DNA of 64,000 nucleotides from Chitinophaga sancti (GTDB taxonomy: Bacteria; Bacteroidota; Bacteroidia; Chitinophagales; Chitinophagaceae), in NCBI RefSeq assembly GCF_034424315.1, contig NZ_CP139972.1, forward strand, positions 4,712,001 to 4,776,000, read 5' to 3'. Below the pieces are notes generated by a model. That model was not told where the DNA came from, did no database searches, and saw nothing but the letters and a program-made list of their open reading frames with translations. The translations under genes and the position numbers were made by a program. This document shows, piece after piece, positions 15,244 to 23,349 of this stretch. Numbering within the stretch: position 1 is the first letter of the stretch; every line of letters begins with the position of its first letter.

Positions 15244-17652
15244 ATGAAAATGATTGTCAAAATATCCCTTCGCCAACTATTCCTTGCGGCCTGTCTCCTG
15301 ACAGCCCTCACCACTTTTGCACAAAAAGCACCTAAACCAGCAGCCATCCACCTCAACCAAAGGGAGATCCGCTTTGATGATAACTGGCTCTTCTCAAAAG
15401 ACTCCCTGAAAAACGACTTCCGTATTGTTCAGCTACCGCACGACTGGAGTATTGAAGACCTCCCTGGCCAAAATGACAGCACCATCATCGGGCCTTTTTA
15501 CAAATACAGCCCGCTAAAAGAACAAGGCGCCTATACACTCGGCGGTACCGCCTGGTACCAAAAATCCTTTACCCTTCCCGAGTTACAGGGCCACCTCCTC
15601 CATATCCGCTTTGATGGCGTCTACATGAACAGCGATGTCTGGATCAATGGACATCACCTGGGCAATCACCCCTATGGCTATACTCCTTTCACCTATAACC
15701 TGACCCCCTATCTTTTACCCGCAGGCAAACCCAACACCATTACCGTAAAGGTTAAAAATGAAGGGCTTACATCCCGCTGGTATACAGGTTCCGGCATCTA
15801 CCGCCATGTATTCCTGGTCAATTTGCCAGCAGAACACCTGGATGTGGATAACATAGCGATCACTTCAAAATTTGATGCTACCAATGCAACCGTATGTGTC
15901 AACACCGCCATTCCGAAGGATACAAAACTCCATATTCGCCTGCTGGACGCCAGCAATATCGTCATTGCTGAATCTGACTCTGAACCCAACAAAAACACCG
16001 AAACTAACAACAGCACCACCACCCTCACCATCCCCAACCCCCAACTCTGGTCTCCCGACCTCCCATACCGCTACAAAACCGAAATCAGCCTCATTAAAAA
16101 CAACACCACCCTCGACCAACTCATTATACCAACCGGCATCCGTGAGATCAAAATCGACCCTAAAACCGGCCTCCTCATAAACGGTATCCACACCCTCCTC
16201 AAAGGTGCCAACATCCACCACGACAACGGCCTCCTCGGCGCCGCCGCCTTCGACCGAGCCGAAGAACGAAAAATCATCCTCCTGAAACAAAACGGCTTCA
16301 ACGCCATCCGCACCGCCCACAACCCTCCCTCTCCCAAATTCCTCGAAGTCTGTGACAGCCTCGGCATGCTCGTCATCGACGAAGCCTTCGACGTCTGGCA
16401 ACAAGAAAAAACCCCTGCCGACTATTCCCGTTTCTTCCCCAACCACCACACCTCAGACCTCGCATCCATGGTGCGCCGTGACAGAAACCACCCCTCCGTT
16501 ATTATCTGGAGCATCGGTAACGAAATCCCTGAAAGAATAGAATTCAGAGGTACCCTTGCCGCCCAGGACCTTATTGCCACCATCAAAAGTTTAGATACCA
16601 CCCGCCCTATCACCGCCGCCTTCAACAATTTCCGCCCCGGTACCACCGATAAATGGGAAGACGCCGACGAAGCCCTTGCACTCCTGGACATAGCAGGATA
16701 TAACTACATGTGGGATTATTACTACCTGGATAAAAAACGGGTAAAAGACAGGATCATGGTAGGCACCGCTACCAGTGCACAAAACTTACAACACGCCTGG
16801 AATCACGTCGAAGGACTGAACTTCATTATCGGAGACTTCGTATGGTCTGGCATGGATTACCTCGGAGAAGCAGGTATCGGCCATTCTATCTATGCCGAAA
16901 AAGATAGCCTGCGCCTTTCCTGGCCATGGTTCAACGCCTGGTGCGGTGATCTCGACATTACCGGTGAGAAGAAACCACAATCCTATTACAGGGATATAAT
17001 TTGGAGAAGAAGCCCGATCGAAATACTGGTACATACTCCGGATACTGTCAATGAAAAAACCAGTTTCTGGGGATGGCCGGATGAATTGCCCCGCTGGTCA
17101 TATCCCGGTCACCTGAAAAAACCAATGAAAGTAAGGGTGTTTACAAGAGCTAAATATGTGAAACTGGAACAGAACGGAGAAGTGTTGGCTACCAAAGAAA
17201 CCGGTCAGGATCTGAGTGCAACTTTCGAAGTACTCGTGAAACCAGGAACGATCGTTGCTAATGCCTTAGACAGAAATAAGCAACCAGTAGGAGTGAAGTT
17301 CCTGGTATCTACCTCAGAACCCGCAGCAATTGTGTTACGCGCAGATACCAATGTAATCAAAGCCGATGCTGAATCACTGTCATATATAAACGTAGAGGTG
17401 ATGGATAAGGAAGGAAATGTAGTACCTTATGCTGACCTGCCACTACAAATTAAAATCTCAGGACCCGCTACGCTGGCAGGAGCGGGGAGCGGAGCACCCA
17501 ATCGCATGGCCAGTTTCCAACAATTAAAACTTACCACTTTCAGGGGAAAAGGCTTGATTATTCTAAGAAATAATGGTCATTCGGGAAAAATAAAAGTGGA
17601 AGTAAGCGGAGATCAGCTAAAAACAGGAAGGATCACTGTAAAAGCAAAATAA
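15244..17652 (+). CDS. GH2 family protein (beta-galactosidase type), expected nucleophile missing
   Basis: From the ATG at 15244 the product has 802 aa with a Sec signal (MKMIVKISLRQLFLAACLLT, ending FAQK), a jelly-roll sugar-binding domain (about 40-200), an Ig-like domain (200-300), a TIM barrel (300-590) and Ig-like C-terminal domains. An ATG at 15094 is in frame but would place the 11-bp array inside the gene, so I reject it. The acid/base region SIGNEIPER (Glu427) is intact. In relatives with the GDFVW...MDYLGEAGIG strand, the nucleophile Glu lies in a GTES-like motif. Here that place reads VGTATSAQN (Ala509, codon GCT). The protein may therefore be inactive, bind rather than cut, or use another residue. 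Codons are strongly C-rich. Confidence 0.85.
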   Translation: MKMIVKISLRQLFLAACLLTALTTFAQKAPKPAAIHLNQREIRFDDNWLFSKDSLKNDFRIVQLPHDWSIEDLPGQNDSTIIGPFYKYSPLKEQGAYTLGGTAWYQKSFTLPELQGHLLHIRFDGVYMNSDVWINGHHLGNHPYGYTPFTYNLTPYLLPAGKPNTITVKVKNEGLTSRWYTGSGIYRHVFLVNLPAEHLDVDNIAITSKFDATNATVCVNTAIPKDTKLHIRLLDASNIVIAESDSEPNKNTETNNSTTTLTIPNPQLWSPDLPYRYKTEISLIKNNTTLDQLIIPTGIREIKIDPKTGLLINGIHTLLKGANIHHDNGLLGAAAFDRAEERKIILLKQNGFNAIRTAHNPPSPKFLEVCDSLGMLVIDEAFDVWQQEKTPADYSRFFPNHHTSDLASMVRRDRNHPSVIIWSIGNEIPERIEFRGTLAAQDLIATIKSLDTTRPITAAFNNFRPGTTDKWEDADEALALLDIAGYNYMWDYYYLDKKRVKDRIMVGTATSAQNLQHAWNHVEGLNFIIGDFVWSGMDYLGEAGIGHSIYAEKDSLRLSWPWFNAWCGDLDITGEKKPQSYYRDIIWRRSPIEILVHTPDTVNEKTSFWGWPDELPRWSYPGHLKKPMKVRVFTRAKYVKLEQNGEVLATKETGQDLSATFEVLVKPGTIVANALDRNKQPVGVKFLVSTSEPAAIVLRADTNVIKADAESLSYINVEVMDKEGNVVPYADLPLQIKISGPATLAGAGSGAPNRMASFQQLKLTTFRGKGLIILRNNGHSGKIKVEVSGDQLKTGRITVKAK

Positions 17653-17684
17653 ACGCTCTTAAAAGCAACACTAAATAAACAGGC

Positions 17685-17742
17685 AGCTGGCAATAAGCAA
17701 TCGGCCAATTCAAAACTCACCACCCAATCCTTATTGCCAGCT
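17685..17742. terminator. 13-bp perfect inverted repeat between convergent genes
   Basis: AGCTGGCAATAAG (17685-17697) is repeated inverted at 17730-17742 with a 32-base loop, in the gap between the GH2 stop and the MFS stop. There is no T-run, so if it stops transcription it is not a classical intrinsic terminator. Confidence 0.5.
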
Positions 17743-17757
17743 CCCTACCTCAACCCC

Positions 17758-19002
17758 TTAATGCAACACAATCGCATCATCCCCATCATGCAGTACGATC
17801 GGATGCTTGATCCTCCTTCTACCCACCGCTAACAACACCACCGACATCACCGCCGTTCCTGCCATTATCATCGCCATCGGCAATGCCGTATGACTATCAA
17901 ATAAACTCACACCCACTGACGCCAAAGCCCCAACACCCATCTGCGTTGCTCCCATCAATGCCGCCGCACTACCCGCATGCTTCTTAAATGGCGCTATCGA
18001 TAACGCCGATGTATTCGGATTCGCAAAACCCACACAACTCAAAAACACAAACAATATCACAATCACCGCCGGCAATTGATACCATCCCTGGTATTCCCCC
18101 ACCACAAACAATATCCCCGTCAATGCCTGCGCGATCACCGCCACCCGCACCACCTGGTCACTCCTGTAACGACGCAATACCCAGCTATTCACCTGGCTAG
18201 ACCCGATCAATCCCACCGACAAACCCGCAAAGATCCACCCATACACCGTCTTATCCAGGTGAAAGATCTCCATAAACACCATCGGCGATCCCGATACATA
18301 AGCGAACAATCCCGCAAATGCAAATGACCCCGTCAATGTATAAGTATAAAACTGCGGCTCCTTTACTACCGCCACAAAATTGCTAATGATCGGCCCCGGC
18401 TTTAATGACATATTCACATCCGGCTCATAACTCTCCGGCAATGAAAACTTACTCGCCAATAATATCAACAGGCCTAATCCGCCTAATATAACGAACACTG
18501 CATGCCATCCCAATGCCAGCGTTACATATCCACCCACTGTAGGTGCAATCATAGGAGAAGCCCCAACTACCAGCATCAGCAAAGCAAATACACGGGCATT
18601 ATCCTGCACGGGGAATAAATCCCTTACCATCGCAATCGCGGCTACCGTAGCCGCACAACTCCCTATCGCCTGGAAGAAACGTAAGATCACCAATCCCTGC
18701 AAACTATGCACCATCGCACAACCTCCCGATGCCAGTATATACAAACACAAACCTATATACAAAGGCCTCTTACGACCGAAACGATCTAAAAGAGGGCCAT
18801 ATAATAATTGCCCTGCAGAAATACCAATGAAATAACTGGATAAAGAAAGGCCGACTTCTGCCGTAGTTACTCCCAGGTCTTTTGCAATAGCATCAAAACC
18901 GGGTAGATACATGTCAATAGAAAAAGGACCTAATGCTGTCAGTGCACCTAAAATAAAAATAAGAAGGGATTTCCCGCGCGACGAGGATTCCAATGTTTGC
19001 AT
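17758..19002 (-). CDS. MFS drug-resistance transporter, Bcr/CflA family
   Basis: This 414-aa inner-membrane transporter has about 12 hydrophobic segments. The loop motif LLYGPLLDRFGRKRPLYIG (after TM2) is the MFS motif A, and GPFSIDMYLPGFDAIAKDLG at the start is typical of the Bcr/CflA drug:H+ antiporters. AMVRDLFPVQDNARVFALLM matches the family's central region. It should export hydrophilic drugs or small metabolites by proton antiport. The substrate cannot be predicted. It is encoded alone, convergent with the GH2 gene and separated by an inverted repeat. Confidence 0.92.
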   Translation of the reverse strand: MQTLESSSRGKSLLIFILGALTALGPFSIDMYLPGFDAIAKDLGVTTAEVGLSLSSYFIGISAGQLLYGPLLDRFGRKRPLYIGLCLYILASGGCAMVHSLQGLVILRFFQAIGSCAATVAAIAMVRDLFPVQDNARVFALLMLVVGASPMIAPTVGGYVTLALGWHAVFVILGGLGLLILLASKFSLPESYEPDVNMSLKPGPIISNFVAVVKEPQFYTYTLTGSFAFAGLFAYVSGSPMVFMEIFHLDKTVYGWIFAGLSVGLIGSSQVNSWVLRRYRSDQVVRVAVIAQALTGILFVVGEYQGWYQLPAVIVILFVFLSCVGFANPNTSALSIAPFKKHAGSAAALMGATQMGVGALASVGVSLFDSHTALPMAMIMAGTAVMSVVLLAVGRRRIKHPIVLHDGDDAIVLH

Positions 19003-19071
19003 AGCTCGTAATTAAATCGCGAAATTAACCTGCTTTCAATGAAAAACAGCCTTCGCCATATTACTATCAAT

Positions 19072-19107
19072 AAAAAAAGCTTCTGCAAAATCGCAAAAGC
19101 TTTTTTT
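19072..19107 (-). terminator. Bidirectional terminator-like hairpin
   Basis: AAAAAAGCTT and AAGCTTTTTT flank a TGC/GCA inner stem with a 6-base loop. It carries A and T tracts on both sides, so it works in either direction. It lies about 190 bases beyond the stop of the minus-strand lipoprotein gene. Confidence 0.6.
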
Positions 19108-19147
19108 AAAAAACGGATCTATAAATTCATTTCAAAATTATCTTCTT

Positions 19148-19290
19148 TCAAAAGACGACTCCTTCCAAAACCTAATTCTCAGAAAAACTATTTTCTCCCA
19201 AAAGACTCTTCCCCGAAACCATTCCTCCCACAACCTAATATCCCGAAAACTATCCTCTCTCAAAAGCCTTCCAAAACCTAATTCCCAACT
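19148..19290. repeat. Degenerate ~60-bp repeats in gap 19003-19292
   Basis: The phrase AAAAGNCTnCTTCC...ACCTAAT...GAAAACTAT...CTC appears about two and a half times with substitutions (starts near 19148, 19200 and 19262). An 80-codon plus-strand frame covers it, but the Lys/Pro/Ser composition simply reflects the repeat. The rest of the gap holds only the hairpin at 19072. Confidence 0.4.
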
Positions 19291-19292
19291 CA

Positions 19293-20024
19293 TCACTTAA
19301 AAAATCCCCCCGCCGTCGTCATCTTCTCCACCCAGATCCCACATCCCTTCGGCAACACAAACTCACTCAAACCCACTCTATTCCTCCCCGGATTCCAATC
19401 ATACGTATACCCCATCCGCGTCCATGGATAATGCGCCGCCCCAGCCGGCAATGGCTGAAAATAAGAAGATATAATATACCCATTAAACCAGGCCTTATAC
19501 TCATCCGTCACACCCACTGACAATACCGGACTAGCATGCGTTGTCGTTACATCCGGATTCCCCGCCGGCCGATACAATTTATTTACCGGTACCCATACCT
19601 GCGCTATATACTTATTCCCATTCACAGGCGGCAATCCCAACATCTGACTAACCCCCAACAATGTATCCGATGTCGCACTAAACTGGTTCCCCAACCTGTA
19701 CTTCATCTGCCTGGGAATAAAAAGCCACATCTCCCCCCAGCTATTATTAATTGAATCTCCCGGAGGAAAACTATTCGGATACTTCATAAATGTACCCATC
19801 AGCACATACTGCTGCCCCTTAATCGTCTTCCATTGTAATACAGGATTAGCGGCTACTATCGCCTGCAAAGTATCTATCGTTTTAGTCGTGTCTGCAATCA
19901 TCGCCTGGTTAATGGACCTGTTATACACTTTGTCCAAAGGTTCATTGCTACCATACCCATTCTGAGTGGTTTTACAAGCTACCGCCAGTACCGCGATCAG
20001 CATCAAATTGCGAAAGGTCTTCAT
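19293..20024 (-). CDS. Lipoprotein of unknown function
   Basis: I do not recognise the family. From the ATG at 20024 there are 243 aa with a clear lipoprotein signal (MKTFRNLMLIAVLAVACK, lipid Cys17). The longer start at 20057 would put 11 residues before the signal and is unlikely. The mature part contains QWKTIKGQQYVLMGTFM, WLFIPRQMKYRLGN, a stretch YIAQVWVPVNKLYRPAGNPD and a tail with WTRMGYTYDWNPGRNRVGLSEFVLP. It reads as a globular secreted protein rich in Trp, Tyr and Pro. It is a single gene, divergent from yegP. The cell-surface or periplasmic location is an inference from the lipobox. Confidence 0.75.
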   Translation of the reverse strand: MKTFRNLMLIAVLAVACKTTQNGYGSNEPLDKVYNRSINQAMIADTTKTIDTLQAIVAANPVLQWKTIKGQQYVLMGTFMKYPNSFPPGDSINNSWGEMWLFIPRQMKYRLGNQFSATSDTLLGVSQMLGLPPVNGNKYIAQVWVPVNKLYRPAGNPDVTTTHASPVLSVGVTDEYKAWFNGYIISSYFQPLPAGAAHYPWTRMGYTYDWNPGRNRVGLSEFVLPKGCGIWVEKMTTAGGFFK

Positions 20025-20154
20025 ATTGGGGTGTAATTTAGTCAAAGTTAACATCACCAGATGTGATATTGTTCAACCTGCCACATTTAAATGTAGGCCA
20101 ATCTGTTACATTAAAATTTATTAATTTCAGGTACAAACCAAAACACCACAAATC

Positions 20155-20484
20155 ATGGGAAAATTTGTTATCTCTAAAACCAAAAATGGCGAGTTCCATT
20201 TTAACCTCAAAGCTGGTAACGGCGAAATCATCCTCACCAGCGAAACCTACACACAAAAAATCAACTGCGAACATGGGATTGAATCAGTTAGAACCAATGC
20301 ACCCAACGATGCACATTATGACAGGAAAGTAGCCACCAATGGAAAACACTATTTCAACCTGAAAGCCACAAACGGCCAGGTGATAGGCAGCAGTGAAATG
20401 TACGAATCAAAACAAGGTATGGAAACAGGAATCACTGCTGTAAAAAACAATGCCCCAACAGCCTCCGTAGAAGAAAAGCTGTAA
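20155..20484 (+). CDS. yegP: YegP family protein (DUF1508, two repeats)
   Basis: This 109-aa cytosolic protein consists of two DUF1508 repeats: GKFVISKTKNGEFHFNLKAG with NGEIILTSETYTQK (1-36), then NGKHYFNLKATNGQVIGSSE with MYESKQGMETGI (60-95). Each repeat has the family pattern of F/Y-x-F-N-L-K-A-x-N-G followed by I-x-x-S-E-x-Y. YegP proteins are small and widespread, and their function is poorly known (often stress-associated). The length equals that of E. coli YegP (110 aa). It is a single gene followed by a hairpin terminator at 20561. Confidence 0.92.
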   Translation: MGKFVISKTKNGEFHFNLKAGNGEIILTSETYTQKINCEHGIESVRTNAPNDAHYDRKVATNGKHYFNLKATNGQVIGSSEMYESKQGMETGITAVKNNAPTASVEEKL

Positions 20485-20785
20485 AACACGACTTTTCAAA
20501 AAACAACTAAAATTCAGGAAAGACGAATTTCACCAACGGGAATGAAAACCATTTTCACAGAAAAGGCTGCCCACCAAAGACAGCCTTTTAAAAATCTATC
20601 CTAAAAATTGCAGAGAAATGTAGTACTCATTTCATAAATAGAATTGATAATCAATACTTAAGCAGTAATTATGAAATAAGTTCCAGCAACTTCAACAAGA
20701 TAATTGCAAATAAAACCCCAACTCTAATGAACCCCTTTACAAAAAACACAGCAAAAGCAATTCCTTAAAGCCGGAATAAAATCTC
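20485..20785. other. Intergenic gap with one terminator
   Basis: This AT-rich gap lies between yegP and the convergent dehydrogenase gene. Apart from the hairpin at 20561-20590 I see nothing coding or repeated. Confidence 0.5.
20561..20590 (+). terminator. Terminator after yegP
   Basis: AAAAGGCTG / CAGCCTTTT forms a 9-bp stem with an 11-base loop, with A and T tracts on both flanks. It can serve yegP and the convergent dehydrogenase gene. Confidence 0.7.
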
Positions 20786-21628
20786 CTATTCCAAATACTT
20801 CAATATCGCAATCATATCCTCATCCCCCAATCCTTCCTTCACCGCCCCATTCAGCACCTCACTCAGCGTCACCCCCGCCGGCGTATCCAATCCCTGCTCC
20901 CTTGCCAACCTGATATCCTTCGCCAATAACTTCAACGCAAACGCTGCCGCATAATTCCCATTCACAATCCCCGCCGTCTTCACCTTCGTTATCCCACTCC
21001 CCACCGCACTTTCATTGATCAACGGCAACAACTGATCCGGCCCAATCCCATGCTTCCGGGCAAATATCACCGCCTCAGCCAGCCCCTGCACCGTTATCCC
21101 CAAAAACGCATTGATCGCCAGCTTCGCATAATTCCCAGCTCCACTGGGCCCCAACAAGGTCGCCGATTTACCCAAACTATCAAACACCGGCTTCGCCCGC
21201 TCAAAATCCGCCTGCTGACCACCCACTAATATCACCAGCTGCTTATCCTCCGCAGGTTTCACACTACCCGATACCGGCGCATCCAGGTAAGCAATCCCCT
21301 TTTCCCCCACACGTGCCGCCATCGCCTTCGTCGTATCCGGCGATACCGTACTCATATCAATCGCCAGCAAACCCGCAGGTATCGGTGCCGCCAAAAACTG
21401 CCCCCAGATCTCCTGCAATGCCGCATCATCCGATACCATCGTAATGACACAATCCACCCCCGTCACCAGTTCCGCAGGTGTACCAGCTACCTTTACCCCT
21501 GTCTCCTTCGCAAATTCATCAGCTTTGGCTACCGTACGGTTATATACCGTCACCTCAAAGCCTGCCTTTACCAGGTTCCTGACCATAGGTCTCCCCATGT
21601 TGCCCAGTCCTGCCCATCCTATTTTCAT
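20786..21628 (-). CDS. NAD(P)-dependent 3-hydroxyisobutyrate dehydrogenase-like oxidoreductase
   Basis: This 280-aa beta-hydroxyacid dehydrogenase has a Rossmann start GWAGLGNMGRPM (4-15), substrate-site sequence YLDAPVSGSVKPAE (near 114-126) and the catalytic Lys169 in GAGNYAKLAINAFLG. The length and motifs place it with HIBADH and the glyoxylate/succinic-semialdehyde reductases (GLYR/GhrB-like). VYNRT at 28-32 after the second strand suggests NADP(H) preference through Asn/Arg, as in GLYR enzymes (inference). It is cytosolic. It is a single gene whose neighbour upstream (21675-22031) is on the same strand but separated by 46 bases. The exact substrate cannot be assigned. Confidence 0.88.
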   Translation of the reverse strand: MKIGWAGLGNMGRPMVRNLVKAGFEVTVYNRTVAKADEFAKETGVKVAGTPAELVTGVDCVITMVSDDAALQEIWGQFLAAPIPAGLLAIDMSTVSPDTTKAMAARVGEKGIAYLDAPVSGSVKPAEDKQLVILVGGQQADFERAKPVFDSLGKSATLLGPSGAGNYAKLAINAFLGITVQGLAEAVIFARKHGIGPDQLLPLINESAVGSGITKVKTAGIVNGNYAAAFALKLLAKDIRLAREQGLDTPAGVTLSEVLNGAVKEGLGDEDMIAILKYLE

Positions 21629-21674
21629 AAATCCAGTTTAAAAAGAAAATGCCGCAAGTTACTGCGGCATCAGC

Positions 21675-22031
21675 TTATTGTGCAATTTTTAATTCGGAAG
21701 AATTTTCTGCATGTAATGAGATCACATTCCCTCTATACTGCTGATATAAACCAGTCAGTTCATCCATCACCGCATCTTTTGTATGATTATAGCAGTCCAG
21801 GTCACCCTCCTTTGCCTTCTCCAGCGTAAAATAATGCTGCCTTACACTCCTGAATGCCCGCAATAAAGTCAACGAAACCTGGGGATCCTTTCCCTGGCGA
21901 AGATTGGCAATATGCCTTGTAGTGAGCGTCGAAGCAGCATCCATCAATAGCATCCGCAATTCGAAACAACTGTTCGTATCACGATAATGCTCTGCCGCTA
22001 TTCGCTCTTTTATCTGCTGTAACTCAATCAT
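21675..22031 (-). CDS. Small helical hypothetical protein
   Basis: I do not recognise this 118-aa protein. It is probably all-helical and cytosolic: MIELQQIKERIAAEHYRDTN, a middle rich in Leu/Arg (LTLLRAFRSVRQHYFTLEKA) and DELTGLYQQYRGNVISLHAE near the end. No signal or membrane segment is present. It lies between the dehydrogenase gene and the dps terminator on the minus strand. Coding is supported by normal composition, an ATG start and a compact gene gap. Confidence 0.65.
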   Translation of the reverse strand: MIELQQIKERIAAEHYRDTNSCFELRMLLMDAASTLTTRHIANLRQGKDPQVSLTLLRAFRSVRQHYFTLEKAKEGDLDCYNHTKDAVMDELTGLYQQYRGNVISLHAENSSELKIAQ

Positions 22032-22179
22032 AGTACATATGTGTAAAAATCAAAATTAATCAATTTTCAAACCAACACCACCCAGGTAGGATATTAACAC
22101 AATTTATGTACCAGGCTATTAAATAAAGATAAAATATTATAAGATAGGGGAGGAGGATTTCCACATTCTGAGGGCAAAA

Positions 22180-22211
22180 AAAACGCCCTTGCCAAAAAGC
22201 AAAAGCGTTTT
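22180..22211 (-). terminator. Terminator after dps
   Basis: On the minus strand AAAACGC...GCGTTTT with an inner TTTTGC/GGCAAGG stem (two wobble pairs) precedes a run of eight T. It starts 22 bases after the dps stop. Confidence 0.75.
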
Positions 22212-22232
22212 CATATCTGTAACGATTGAATT

Positions 22233-22703
22233 TTATTTCAGGTAAGACCGCAGGAACCAGGCCCACTCCTCATGCTCCTTCAATACACCAGTCAGGAAAT
22301 CTGCTGAACCCGTATCCTTATACTCATCCTCCACCTTCTCAATATTCGCACGCACCCCACGAATGATCGTCTCATGGTCATCCAGCAAATTCTTAATCTG
22401 CGTCAGCTGATCATTCGTATACTCCCCTTCCTGCAGGTTAGTCAGTTTCAAATAATCCGCCAGCCGGCCTTCCGCATAATGCCCGATCTTACGCACACGC
22501 TCCGCTATTCCATCAATCGTTTCTGCTAACTCCGTGTACAATCTTTCATACAACTTATGCAGCTCCATAAAACTTGGACTTTCTATATTCCAGTGGTAAT
22601 TGCGGGTCTTCGCAAATAACACCTGTTCATCTGCCAGTAATTGATTTAAAATAAGGGCAACAGCCTGTGTGTTTTTTTCGCTGATTCCAATATTAGCTTT
22701 CAT
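22233..22703 (-). CDS. dps: Dps-family ferritin-like DNA-protection protein
   Basis: This 156-aa four-helix protein forms dodecamers that oxidise and store iron with H2O2 and protect DNA in stress. The intersubunit ferroxidase ligands are in place: His37 (NYHWN), His49, Asp64 and Glu68, with the same spacing as E. coli Dps (51, 63, 78, 82). LLDDHETIIRGVR and EEWAWFLRSYLK are typical of the last helices. The N terminus is short and lacks the Lys-rich tail used for DNA binding in E. coli, so it may protect without binding DNA. It follows the 100-aa gene at 22722 by 18 bases, an apparent operon. Confidence 0.95.
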   Translation of the reverse strand: MKANIGISEKNTQAVALILNQLLADEQVLFAKTRNYHWNIESPSFMELHKLYERLYTELAETIDGIAERVRKIGHYAEGRLADYLKLTNLQEGEYTNDQLTQIKNLLDDHETIIRGVRANIEKVEDEYKDTGSADFLTGVLKEHEEWAWFLRSYLK

Positions 22704-22721
22704 ATCAAAATTGTTTATATT

Positions 22722-23024
22722 TTATTGAATCTTCAGTTTATCCAGCATTTCAGTTGTCAAAGGATCCGCCGATGGCCCATAACCCGCTACCAATATCCCT
22801 TTTAAACCATTCTTACCCGCAATCGCATATACCGCGGCTTCATCCGAAGGATCGGAATCTCCTTCATACCTATACACATCCACGATACTAAAATCATTCA
22901 CATGGATCCTCTCCTGATGTGAAATGATATAATTTTCCTCCAGATTAAAGTCAATGGTAAAACCTCTTTTCCTCAAAGCGGCGATGGCATTGGAAACAGT
23001 ATCGTAATGCAATTGGTGTTCCAT
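22722..23024 (-). CDS. Small protein of the 'phosphoribosylpyrophosphate synthetase'-named family
   Basis: This 100-aa cytosolic protein reads NAIAALRKRGFTIDFNLEEN, then DFSIVDVYRYEGDSDPSDEA, AVYAIAGKNGLKGILVAGYG and ADPLTTEMLDKLKI. It matches a small Bacteroidota family often labelled phosphoribosylpyrophosphate synthetase, although it is far too short for, and lacks the PRPP-binding loop of, a real PRPP synthetase. The label is therefore probably misleading and the function unknown. It is the first gene of an apparent operon with dps, which suggests a stress or stationary-phase role (inference). Confidence 0.8.
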   Translation of the reverse strand: MEHQLHYDTVSNAIAALRKRGFTIDFNLEENYIISHQERIHVNDFSIVDVYRYEGDSDPSDEAAVYAIAGKNGLKGILVAGYGPSADPLTTEMLDKLKIQ

Positions 23025-23349
23025 AAATTACATATTTAAGAAAGTGTGTCTACATTCTTTCGCAGGAACAGGGTATACTTTTTTCAAACAGTATGCTATA
23101 TTAAGCATTTTTGTCCAAACACAGAAGGCCACCCTCTGATAGCCAATTGTATGCCAGCTCCACTGTATCAATAAAGGAAGGAATGAACATATTTTCAATC
23201 AAACAAAGCTAAGTCGCTTATCACCTGCTGTCAATTGATAAAACATATTATCTGTTGTACTTTTCGTGGTTCTCCCTAATTGCTTATCTTTAGTTAGCAC
23301 CCCACCAATAAATTCATCTTTTATTTTTTATTAAACTAAACCCCCTTAG
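23025..23349. other. Divergent intergenic region
   Basis: These 325 bases separate the dps operon (minus) and the peptidase gene (plus), so both promoters should be here. TATCTTTA near 23285 resembles a -7 box for the plus-strand gene, but no convincing -33 partner is visible. No repeats or RNA structures were noticed. Confidence 0.4.

Noticed and set aside
15865..16449. 194-codon minus-strand reading frame inside the GH2 gene
   Set aside because: It is antisense to a clear GH2 domain and arises from the C-rich codons of that gene; the Val/Glu/Gly-rich translation has no domain.
22060..22266. 68-codon minus-strand frame overlapping the dps 3' end
   Set aside because: It overlaps Dps residues that are conserved and runs through the dps terminator.
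22722..23024. True PRPP synthetase
   Set aside because: At 100 aa and without a PRPP-binding loop it cannot be that enzyme, although the family carries the name.
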